Below are positions 23,301 to 35,300 of a DNA stretch of 64,000 nt, in pieces. Every line of letters begins with the position of its first letter. Position 1 is the stretch's first letter. The notes under the pieces are model-generated. The model saw nothing but the letters and a program-made list of their open reading frames with translations. It had not been told where the DNA came from and did no database searches. This stretch comes from Rhinopomastus cyanomelas (lineage: Eukaryota; Chordata; Aves; Bucerotiformes; Rhinopomastidae): NCBI GenBank assembly GCA_013400115.1, contig VXBP01007598.1, positions 558,001 through 622,000 on the forward strand, in the 5' to 3' direction. A program made the position numbers and the translations under genes.

Positions 23301-26300
23301 CTTCCTAAAGAGCTTCATCAGCCCTGGAGACAGCCATGCAGTACTGATGGATACTGATGGGCAGTTCTCTGTCAGTTATAGTTATAGATGATCAGGTGAA
23401 CCCTCAGAGGGTTTCCAGACGAACAACAGTCTACCCCAAAGGAACCCATCCCCATTCTGTCCTGGGCAGGGTGCATTCTAGGATGATTTTGTGTCCTAGA
23501 AAACCCCCGTCACACCGTCTCATTATTTTGAAAAAGGTTTTCACGCCTTTGGCTGCAAAGTTTCTGCCCATCCTGAGGAGCCACCCGTCCTCTTTGCAAA
23601 ATAAACACGGGGCTTCAGTTTAAAAGTTTTCATTCTTTCTGCCACCCTTGGGAGACGCCGCTTTGCTGATGATCCTGCTGTCCTTGTGCCGGTGCAGGAG
23701 CTGCCATGGCAGAGCTGTGGGAATGCTTGGAACACTGACCGCTGCTTCTCCAACTACTCCCTGGCCGACACGACCAACCTCACCAGCGCCGTCACCGAGT
23801 TCTGGGAGTACGTCTACAGCCTGCCTACACCAGGTTTCTCCCACCTTGCTGCAGCTGTTGCGCCTGCTTGCTGGGACTGTGGCCGTGCCCATTGGCCTCT
23901 TGACTCAAACAGCCTGGGCTGGAAGGTGTCAGAGCTGGCCACCGGCCAGGGTGGGCATGGGGTACGCTGTGCAGCTCCAGGTGGCTAGAGGGGTAACGGC
24001 CTCTCTGCTTCTCCTTAATCCCATCACCACGAGCTTCAGGTCCCTTTAGGGTTTTGCAGGCTTCGTTGCACCTGGCCCTTCCCCCACCCTCCAGCTGCCT
24101 CTGGGGTCCCTGATTCTTCTGTCTGCAGGGGTTGGACTTCTCTCGTTAACGTGATCTCTCCCACTCCTAGGAGGAACATGCACCAGATGTCCGGGAGCCT
24201 AGGGGAGCCTGGTACCATCCGCTGGCCCCTGGCTGGCACACTGGCCCTGGCCTGGCTGTTGGTCTACTTCTCCATCTGGAAGGGGGTGGAGTGGACAGGC
24301 AAGGTACAGTGCAAGGACTGGGTGTTTTGGGGCTGCCGCCCATGCCGTGCTCATGGCTCACCTGTCAAAATGTCCTCTGGACTCGATTTTGCTTGAGAGC
24401 CAATAACTAAGCTGCTAGAGCTTCGGGTAGAATCACAGTAGATGCTATTAAATTCCTGACATTTGCTTTTCACGGTTGTAAAAATCGCTGCCGTGCTTCT
24501 GGTACAGCCCTGCCCTGTAAAGCCCCAGCTCTGAGCGCTCAGTCTCCTTGGGAAGAGCATTGGGAAGACATTTTCAAGGATTGCTTCAGTTTCCCACCTC
24601 GGGGCAGCCATTGGCGGGGCCAAGACATCTTCTGGGCCACCCCTTGTGAAAAGCACTGCGTCCCAAAATCCTGCTGGCAGGGAGGAAACCCCACCGTCTC
24701 CTTTACACCTTGGCCACCACGCTTCAGGTCGTGGTGGGAGACCTTCAGATCAGAAACGGGCTGTTGTTTACCGTCTGGCAGCCCAGGCTACACAGGGGAA
24801 GGTAATTGCTTGTTTCAGTGCGACGGCAGTGACGAGACTCTGGGATGTGCTGCTCAGAGCGCAGCGCGCTGTAATGGAGCAGCGGTATGAAAGGAAGGGA
24901 CTGGAAAGAAGTGTCTCAGGTGTAGGTCACCTAAGCTATTCACTTCCCCGGTGGCTCTCGAACAGGTTTGAGCCGTGCAGCCGCAGCAGGGCCCTGATGG
25001 GCTCCGTGGTGGGGGATGGCACGTGCCTGCAAGCCTCTGGCACAGTGCTGAATAACTCTGAAACAGGTCTCTGAAAGCAGTGAAGTCAAGACAACTCACG
25101 TTGCTTCATGCATCCTACTGGAGAAACAGGTCTAGCTCTGCAAAATAGGGACGCGATGGCTTTAAAGGGATTGCTTCTGTGCACTCAACTTATCCCTGTG
25201 CAGTTCCCTTGTCTTTGGGCAGTTCATCCAGACTTCAGTGGGCTGATTAGTGTGTCCTTGGTGTCTCAAACAGCCATGAAGTTTACTCTCATGGGAACAG
25301 GAGACAGGAAATGCAAGGGCATGTTGCTGAAAATGGCTGTGCGAGGCGAGCCCGTCACCTTTACAGAGGAACATGCCAGGCTCAGTACCACCACAGACGG
25401 GAAAGCTCTTGGCCACTGTTAGGCTGATGGCTTCTCTCCCATGGTGCCTTGTGCAGGTGGTGTATTTCTCAGCTACCTACCCCTACTTCATGCTCTTCAT
25501 CCTCTTCTTCCGTGGAGTCACGCTGCCAGGAGCCAAGGAGGGAATCCTCTTCTACCTCACGCCCGACTTCAGGAAGCTCTCCGACTCTGAGGTTTGTACC
25601 TCCTGGTTGTCTCCGCTTTAGTTTTCACTTGAGTATTTTAATATTTGAAGTATTAAAAGTAAAATAAAACATTTCCCCATTCAAACAGCTTCCTTGGAGC
25701 TTGGATCAGTAACCAGCATTGCAGGCACCCATGGCCCTAGATACAGGATACCTGCAGGTTCTGGCCGCCCCAATTGATTGGCTGGCCAAGCCCACAGTTC
25801 CATAGCCTGCAGCCAGCCCCCTCACTAGCCCTGCACTGAGCTGCTGCAGGACATGTGCTTGCACCACAGGGTCACTGTCATTGCACCTCTTTCCTGACTC
25901 CTCCTCTGCAGGTCTGGATGGATGCAGCCACACAGATCTTCTTCTCTTACGGTCTGGGACTGGGGTCTCTGATTGCTCTGGGGAGCTACAATACCTTCCA
26001 CAACAACGTCTACAGGTCTGTCGGGGTTTTTTCCACCCTCCTGCTCGGCGGGGAGTAGATGAGGGAGGGGTCACAGTGAGTCTGGGGGAGCCTGATCTCT
26101 GATATTCCCCTGGTGGCAGCATGTAGCCTAGGAAGCTGGCTGTGATCCTCATGGCAGGGCTCCCACACCTACTGAACACACAAGCCACACCACCTCTCCA
26201 CGGCGTGTGAAGTGCTCTGAGCAGGGCTTGGGCTTTGTTTACCGCATCCCTCCCTCCTGGCCTCTCCTCCCTCTGAGGGATGGTGCAGGTGGTTTCTTTC

Positions 26301-29300
26301 TGCTCTTTCTCTCTTCCAGAGACTCCATTATTGTCTGCGGTATAAACTCTACTACAAGCATATTTGCTGGATTTGTTATTTTCTCCATCGTTGGCTTCAT
26401 GTCACACATCACGAAGAAGTCAATCTCAGAGCTGGCCTCCTCAGGTAAGCAAAATCCCAGGGTCAGGTGCAACAGCAACCTTTGAGAGCAATTTGTCAGT
26501 GAGTGTGGGGTCATCTCAGACCTTTTCTGGCTGAGATCAGGTTGTGCAACCCTCTTTGCACGCCCTCCCACCAGGGTGGGGCTCAGGCACCCTCTAGTTG
26601 CAGGGGGCATCTCCATCTGCTTTTAATGTTCACCCTCCCTGTTTTAGTGATGGAGTTTATGTGCCTTTGTTGCACCAAGACATTTAGGCCATTTGCTTTC
26701 TGAACCATTCATGCAGGGAGTACGTACTGTCACTGCTGTCAATGGACGTGGCCAAAATTTGGAGTCCCTCTTCCATGTGGAATTTTGAAGTCGTACCCTC
26801 AGAATAATTTCTTAACTAAGATAGGTCTATGCCTTTTTCCAGAAAGATGTGTTTAGAAATTGCTCTCTTCCCAGAGAAAGCTTTTGTCTGAAGAAAGTGC
26901 ATTTTTTTACGAGGGGAAGAAAAGACACCAGGAAGCCAGCTCGCAAGATCAGCTTGTTTTGCTCCGCTTGGTGTTAGTAATTTGGTGCCTCGCTTGCTTA
27001 CAGGAAAGGACAGACAGTTGCCCAGTCATTCCTTCTTCCCCACCCTGCCACCTGTGCACCCCGCTGTGCTGACGCCCCTTGGGCGAAGGCTCAGCCGGTT
27101 GAGCTCCGACGTTAAATTTCTGCGGTTCCTGACTGTGGTGGTTGTCGTGCTGTTGGACCACGGCCTCAGCTCAGCCTGCCCGTTGAATTCTTCGTGAGCC
27201 AGGCTCATTCTTTCTTTCATTACCACAGGCCCTGGACTGGCTTTCCTCGCCTACCCTCAGGTCGTCACACAGCTGCCCTTGTCACCGCTCTGGTCAATCC
27301 TCTTCTTTTCCATGCTGATGATGTTGGGTCTGGATAGTCAGGTGAGTGATGATACAAAGATGTCTTTAGATATGGTGGTGGTTCCTCCTTCTCTACCTCA
27401 GCACAGCGATCACAGAATCATCGAGGTTGGAAGAGACTTTCAAAATGATCAAGTCCAGCCATCAACCCAACACCACCATGCCCATTGCACCATGTTTCCT
27501 AGAGCCACATCTACACGTTTTTTGAACATGGTGACTCCACCACCTCCCTGGACAGCCTGTTCCAGTACCTGACCACTCTTTTAGTGAAGATATTTTTCCA
27601 AGTGTCCAATCTAAATCTTTCCTGGCACAACGTGAGGCCATTTACTCTTGTCCTACCACTAGCGACTCTGGAGAAGAAACTGGCCACCACCTCTCTGCAG
27701 CCTCCATTCAGGTAGTTGTAAAGAGCTATAAAGCCCTCAACCTCCTTTTCTACAGAGTGAACTACTCCAGTTCCTTCACCCTCATCTCATTAGACCTGTC
27801 CTTCAGGCCCTTCACTGTCTTCATTGCTCTTCTTTGCACCCGCTTCAGCATCTCAGTGCCCAGAACTGAGCACACTGTTTGGTTTGAGGCTTCACCAGTG
27901 CCGAGTACAGGTGGATGTAGCACACGTTTTCCACCCGGCGCCCATCAGAGCCCTCTCAAACAACCAAAACCGTAGTGGTCTCTATTTTGGCAAGTGGTGA
28001 CACCGTCTTCGCAATAATTCGGCACAAAAGTGGCTACGCAGTGAAGAGGTGGCGTGCAGCGTGCCTCCCGTTCGAGTGCATTGCGATCAGAGGCTCCTCC
28101 AAGAGCCTGTGCTTGGCCTCTCACATCTGCCCTTGTGCCCACCTGGTTTTTCTTGCAGTCAAGCCACTGGTGCAAAACTGCTGCTGCCTGGGGTTCACAG
28201 ACTCGGGTCCGGTTCACAGCCAGGCTCAGACCTGTCCCCGAAATGCCAACATCTAGCCAACCACACCTGTGTTTCCACTACGGTGCATTCCCACAAACCC
28301 GCCACAGAGCTCACGTCTGCATTACCACAGATGCCACTTGGCAAACGCTTCCAGGTAACTAAGTGTCCCAAAAGAAGCTGCTTTTACAGCAAGAAAAAAA
28401 TACCCTCCGTGGATTATTCGCTCAGAGCTGGTAAATAGTTTGAGACACAGCAACGAGCCTCTAAGCGCTGCGTGGAAATTATTCGCTGCACTTGCTTCTG
28501 AAACACCACTTGAAATTCTCCAAGTCCCTTCTGACAGCTAGGCTCCTAGGGCAGGCTATCAGTGGGGGGGCTATCATTGCCCAGAGAAGGAGGAGGAGGA
28601 GGAAGGGGAGGGGAGCCCAGCGTCAAAAGGAAAAGCGAGCTTTTAAAAAAAGCAGTGATAACGGAGTGTGAAGGAGCTTTCTGTCTGCATTCTGGAGCTC
28701 TGATTGAACCAAACACACCATTAGCAGCAGGCAGCTTGTGCTTATCAAGCAAATAACACGGGCTGCAACAATGGCTGCAATTGCACATTCACTTTGAAGC
28801 ATCCAGCTAAAAGGGTTTCTTTGAAGAGGAGGTGGCTTTGCTATGTGCTGAATAAGTACTGCTTGTGGTGTATCTAGATGGGCAGCAGCTGGTTTTCGTT
28901 CGGGTCAGCAGCCAAGTCCGTGAGGCACCGCAGAGCCACAGAGCTTTCCTTGCAATGCCAGGGCTGCAGGGCTAGAGCTCTCCTTGTGTCTGGCTGGACG
29001 CGGGGCTCTGGGCACAGCAGAGATGCTCAGAAGCCCCTCTAGCAAAGAAGCAGAGGTCTGTGACCTGTACTTGTTATGCGCCATCAAGCCCTAACCCCTT
29101 AATGGTGATGGGAGTAGGTGCACTCAGGTCCATCAGCTTTGATAGTGAGAGTCTTTTACTGATGCAGCAGAGCTACATCTGTCTCTTTCTGCCAGGATGC
29201 TCCTCTCATCTCATCTCGTCTCATCTCATCGGCACTTACTTAAATGGAATGAATGACCTATATCGATAGACATGTGCCCCCGCTCGCCACACGTGAGCCT

Positions 29301-32300
29301 TAACGTTCACTCTGCCTCCCATCCATCTGGGCTTTGGCTCTCTTGCATCTAGACCCTCTTGCATAATATGCTAATGCTTTCCTTTAACTTACCAGTTTCC
29401 AGGTCAGGCGTTTTCTCCCCAGGAGGGCTAGAAAGCCTTGTGACTGCAAGCCTGCATCTGTCCCATGTGAGGCTACTTCTCACAGGTTGCTCTTGAAGAT
29501 GTCCAGACCCACTCTCATGATTCTCTGCTGCACATCTGGCAGCCATGGTTCAACCACCCATGTGGCCATGGGTCCACATGACTGAGGGAGGGAGTAGCAA
29601 GCCCTTGATACTGGGAGAGCGTAAGAAAGAGACTTTGCTTCAGACTGAGGTGCCACCTGCGTTGACTTTCAAGACTAATCTCTCTGACCTAGCAGCTCCT
29701 GTAATGGTTGAGGCCCCAGGAGTGAAAACAGCAAAGAAGAGACGTGAATGGAAATAAACTCTTCAGGAGAGAACTGACACCGTAGGGTGAGGCATGAGGA
29801 AGAACAGAGGATGTGCTACAAGTTGTTGCTGGACGTGGTGAGACACCTGCAGCACTTTGGAAGGCAGACTGAAGTGTGGTCGCGCGTGTCCGTGGGTACC
29901 CGCTCCAGGCACTGCTGCGCACGCAGGTCAAGGCGGGAACGGGAAGCGCCGCCGTGCGCCCGTCCGTGTCGCTCTGCATGGTCAGGTGCCTGCCTACCTC
30001 ATGCCAGCGTCTCGGGCCGGGTACGTAGGCTGGCAAAAGCGGACCCCCAGCCAGCGAGGGAGGCTCTGTGCTCAGGACTGGGAAGGTGACCCTGCTCCAG
30101 ACGACGCCACCGTCGTGAGGCGGTTTTCAGGAACTGCCACGAAGGCCATTGCCTGTTTTATTGCTACCAAAAGCCTCCATCTGGCTCCTCCCCTCATCCA
30201 TCACCCTGCAGCCTCGTTTTGTTAGGAGGCAGAGAGGTTTCAACACTTTGTGTCCTTGTTCCTTGTCGCCCATCCCTCTGTCTTTCTGAGCTTTCCCTCC
30301 TCTGTGAGCCCCTTTCCTGTACCAAAGGGCTGTGGGTTTTACTCCTGCCTGCTCCATAAAGCATTTTTATCTTTGCTTCTCCCCTGGACACCCATCACCC
30401 CCTCCTGATGACCTCTGTCCCTACTCTGAACCCTTTTCTCCCTCTACCTCCCCTCGTGCCAGCTGAAGCAGCTGGGCTCTGGGAATTCTGTCTTTCCATG
30501 CTGCACCGCGCAGACGCAGAACCCGGAGCGGAGACAACGTCCTTTGCCTCGCTTGGTCCCATGTGGAAACCAGCTCCAGCAGCCAGGGGTGTGTGGACTC
30601 TTCCACCGCTCGTGGCCAGCTGCAGGCATGGCTCAGGCTCCCTGCTTTTACTGCCTACACCTTCTCAGGTTCTGCTGCTCCTTTCAGCCTGTGTGCCTCT
30701 ACCATCCTAGGGCTTTTTCCTTCCTGCCTCCCTGTTCACAGCTGAATCTAAAAATGCCAGCACTTTCTAGACCACTCTCCCAGGGACAGGGAGGTCCCCA
30801 ACATCTAAGAGCAACTCCAATTCTCTGGTTTTCACTGCGCTGGCTTGACCAGGGAAGCTATGAGCTTGCTGCCCTGATAAACATCCCAGGGTTTTTGCTA
30901 GAGGCGTGATGTGCTCTTTGAGATCTGTCTGCTACCACGGGTTAGCGCGAGCGAGACACCAAAGTGAGTCTCGTGTTGGTCAAGAAATGGGAGACGTGCA
31001 GTCAAGCACCCCCCTGTCACGGGGCAGAACTAGCAGGGAGGCTGGCTCGATGGGGACCGCCTTACGTGGTGTGGTGCAAACAGCCTGGAGCAGCACTGCA
31101 AAACCCCTGCTGTGCCCTCAGTCCCAGAGAGAGCGTATGCTGCGAGGACAGGCTTCTGATACGCTGCACACAGGCCAGGTGTTGTGCTTGGGAAAGTGGA
31201 GTCGAGTCAAGACGCAGTCAGAGGTGTTTTTATTGTGCAGATGAATGTGGGACAGGGCAGCTCCTTAATGAGCATCTTAGAGCCTTGGTGCTGCTGCTGT
31301 GGGCTGACGAGAGCGAGCGAGCTCCTGCGTGTGTCCCTGCAGCAGGCAGATGTGTTGCTGGGACGGAGAGCCCGGCAGCGCCAGGACGGAGAGCCCGGCA
31401 GCGCTGGGGAGGCTGTTAGAGCGTTTGGGGGGTGCAGCGAGAGGCTTTGCACAGGAGGCAGAAAGCAGGAGTTTATCTCAGCTAACTGTGGGTATTTAAA
31501 CCTAGTGCTTTTAGCTCCCTCTGCGTTCTGTGGAGGGAGAGAGGCGCTTTCAGAAGGTGGTTTGGACCAGCTTCGTGACAAGGTGCCTCCTTTCCTGGTG
31601 TCCACATTTAATGGACAGAGGCTGTTTGCAGTGGGGTCAGATGTAGGAGGTGATGGCATCAGGCTGAGACATTTACCTTCGTGTCTTTGGTGTACACTTT
31701 TTCCTGTAGTTCTGCACCGTGGAAGGGTTCATTACAGCCCTGATGGACGAGTATCCTCATCTCCTGAGAGCTAGGAAGAAGATCTTCATTGCAGTAGTCT
31801 GTTTCATCTCCTACCTCATTGGATTCTCCAACATCACCCAGGTACAGACAGCTGTGATTGCACTTTCACTCGTGGCACCTTTCTAGCCACCTTGGCACAG
31901 CACAGCGGCACCAAATGCTTTGGGAGAAGAAACAGCAGCTCTAGAACCCATCCTAAGCTGGATAAAGAGGCCTGCTCAGCGCTGCTACATCTCAAGTGAC
32001 TTAGGATGCCTCCATAGGTTTTACCACCATCCTGTTTGCAGTCTGGCTCAGCTTTTTACTGCTTGGAATAAGGGTTCCAGCCAGCAGAGCCCAAGCTTGG
32101 CTTGAACTTGGTAACAGAAAGATCAGTCTGCTGGGGCCGTGAACCTCTAGGGCTGAAGCCAAGCTTCACGTGTGTGGAAGTTAGGGCTGGAAGTTAGGTC
32201 TGGAGGTCATTTGTGGACCACTGTATTTTGATGAGGAGGCAATGCAATGAGACTCGTGGGAGGGGCAGAGCAGACCAGATTAAGTGACTCTGTCTAGATC

Positions 32301-35300
32301 AGAGGAGAGTAATCAAGCCCTGTGAATCTCTGCCTGAGCAGGCTGGCTAATCATCTGCGAGAGCACATCAGTTCTTCTGCCAGGGACCGGTGGAAACATC
32401 ACAACCCCAGCTCAACTGCCTGAGGAGACTAAAGCCAGCAGATGCAGCCAGTAGCAGTCCAAGTAGCAGACTGGTGTTGTTGACCATAACTATAACTCCT
32501 TGACACTGGTTTTGTTTCCTCAGGGTGGTATTTATGTCTTCAAGCTGTTTGACTACTACTCAGCCAGTGGCATGTGTCTTCTCTTTCTCGTATTCTTTGA
32601 GACCGTCTCCATTTCTTGGTGTTATGGTAAGCACAGAAGACCTTGTTCCTTTGTTTCCTTCGTGGGCAAGCTGAGTCATTTCAGAAGCCTCCAAGAGTGA
32701 AGCCAATGAAAACTTTGCAGCTGAAAATAGCTTAGTTTGGTAACTTCAGAAAATCAGGGGCAGAAGGTCAGCATCTCACTTCTTCAGGCCACCTGAAAGA
32801 CCTCTGCACAAACTGGCAGACCCCCTGGTCCTTCAGCGGGACACCAGGGATAGAGAAGCTGCTGGAGCCAGTTTGCTTTTGTGTCCCTGTGCCACATCCC
32901 CTCCAGATAATGCTCCTCACACCACGGCACGTTTGCCCTCCTGCTGTGTCACCAGCAAAGATGATGATCGTGGTGCTGGGGTGAGACCGTTTCTTAACGC
33001 TTGTTTCCTGTTGTAGGTGTGAACAGGTTTTACAGGAACATTGAAGAAATGATTGGCTATAAACCTTGCATCTGGTGGAAGATCTGCTGGGCCTTCTTCA
33101 CTCCTCTTGTCTGCTTGGTAAGACCTATCTGCAGGAGTGGGTCCAGAAGGTCCTCTTAGTTTGGATGGGCTGGAGGGGAAACACTTCTTTACTGGGTCGG
33201 TGTAGATCCCGTATAAGGCAGTCCGAGGCAGACCTGAGATGGCTGAAGTAATGCAGAAGCATCCTTCATTCTGCCCACTGGGAATCACCCACAGAAAAGG
33301 CTCTAGATGATTGTTTCAATCTGAATGAGACCATCAGTTCTTCATTCTTCTTTCTGAGATGCCAGAAGAGAAACAAGAGATTAACCATTCAAAAAAACTG
33401 TTATTGGTTCTGGAAAAGGCTCTTAGCTCCAGCCTCATGCCCCAATGCCATCAGCAAATGCAGCACAACTAGCTGTGGAGCTGGCTCCTGTGCTTCCAGC
33501 AGGACTAGTACAGGGGGTGACATGAGGAAGCCAGTGAAGGTCAGGTAAAGGCTCCTGAGGCCAGCTGTGAGGCTGCTGTTAACTTGCTGGTGTGGGGGCA
33601 CTACTTGTCTGAGTGCTCCAGTGGAGAAAGAACTCATGAGTCCTCCAATTACAGCCTTTTACAAGGAAGAAGAATAATAATAAATAATACAAAATTAGCA
33701 TTTGGCAGGCTGAGGGCATCTAAACTAGTTTACGGAGCTGTTGGGTTGCTGTAAGACTGCTGGTTGCTAAGAGGAAAGAGTAGATGGATGGCCCCTGATT
33801 CTGCATGTCTTCACTTGCAATGGCTGGTGCTCTTTTCCCAGGGCGTGTTCTTCTTCAGTGTGGTGGAGATGACCCCTCTGACACTGGGAAAGTACGTGTA
33901 CCCTGCCTGGGGACAAGGCATTGGTTGGCTTATGGCTCTGTCCTCCATGGTATTGATTCCAGGATACATGCTCTACTGTTTCTTCACCTCAACGGGGACT
34001 CTCCGGCAGGTATGAACAGCTTTGCCACTCCTCTTATGCTCTCTGCTTAAACCTCCCACTGAACCAAGCTGAAAAAGAACCGGTGTTCAGAGCTGGTGCT
34101 CCAACTTCAGGTTGGTGCTTCAAGAGCTCTGCGCACTCTTCCAAAAGGGTGTATCAGCCTGAGCACACAAAAGAGCCTCTGGCAACATGAGCTTGTTGGA
34201 GAGGAGTGAACTAACAGGTCTAAACGGCTGGGACTACTTCTGGGCAGCACATGGCTAGCTGTGTCTGGCCAAGGGGGTAGAGCTTCAGGTACTCTCTCCT
34301 TAGGTCAGTCTGTTGTCCTTCATTGAGCTCTCTTCCTGGGTATCTCTTTGGTGCAGGGAACAGGAGCCCCAAATAGGTTGGGAAAGGACCCTTGAGTTTT
34401 CCTCAGCCCAGAGAAAACCCAGTTCTAGCAGTCCCTGGCTGTCTCAGCGTTCTCCAAGCATGAACCCTGGAGTGCATCAGGGCTGGGGCCCGCTCGTGCC
34501 CAGGATGCACAAAGGGAAAGAGGTGAAGGATACCCAGCAAGTGAGGGGTTAAGAAGCAGTGCAGGCTTTTATGCAGGACCCACTGTAGCCACAACTCTCG
34601 CTTGTCTAAAACAGACTTGAAAGTCGTGTGAACAAGGTTTCACGTAGCGGTGACTCACGAGTGGGTGTCGTATCGAGTGATTTTGACGTTGGGTCTTGAG
34701 GGCACTGTGCAAGTCCCCGGCTTGGTGCTGTCTGCTGCAAGCTGCCAGAGGTCACCACAGGGGTGCTGGCTTCTGGCTTTCCCAGCCCAGCTTCAGAAGA
34801 CACTAGACACTGTCCCAATCCCACGGGTACACCCCATGGGTACTGTATTTCAAACGTTTAATTGGAAACGTTTTGGCTGGAATCGCTGGAATGAGGCCAG
34901 CTTCAAGCTCTCTACCTCTGCAGCTGACTCGCAGGTGAACATGACTCTTCTTCCTCCCAGTTCTCTATTTGGATGGGCTCTGGTAAGGGACCTGGGTGGA
35001 CTTGTTGTCTCAGTTTTGCTTTCAGCTTCTGGCCTCTCACCTGAAGCTAAATTTAGGTTCAGTTCTTGCCCTTTTGTGTTGAAGGCCAGCAGAATTTCCA
35101 GTAGGAAGTCCTTTCTCGGAGATTTCGAGGGCTCCTTATCCCCTCAGAACATGAGCTGGAAAAGCAGGAAGAAAAGACGACTGCAAGTCAGAGGTTCATA
35201 GCACAGTAGAGGTTGGAAGGGACCTCTGGAGAGAGTTTAGCCCAAGTCACAGATGCAAATGCAAATACAATAGAGATATGGGTCCAACACTTTGCTTAGG

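Larger units (their letters stand above)
27342..31709. other. Intron 9 of the GAT1-like gene
   Basis: This is the longest intron of the gene (4.4 kb). It contains the 0.5-kb CR1, a TCTCA microsatellite, a CpG-richer patch around 29870-30120 and a 23-bp tandem duplication at 31361-31406. No coding exon was recognised inside; long open frames here lack any family similarity. Confidence 0.7.
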
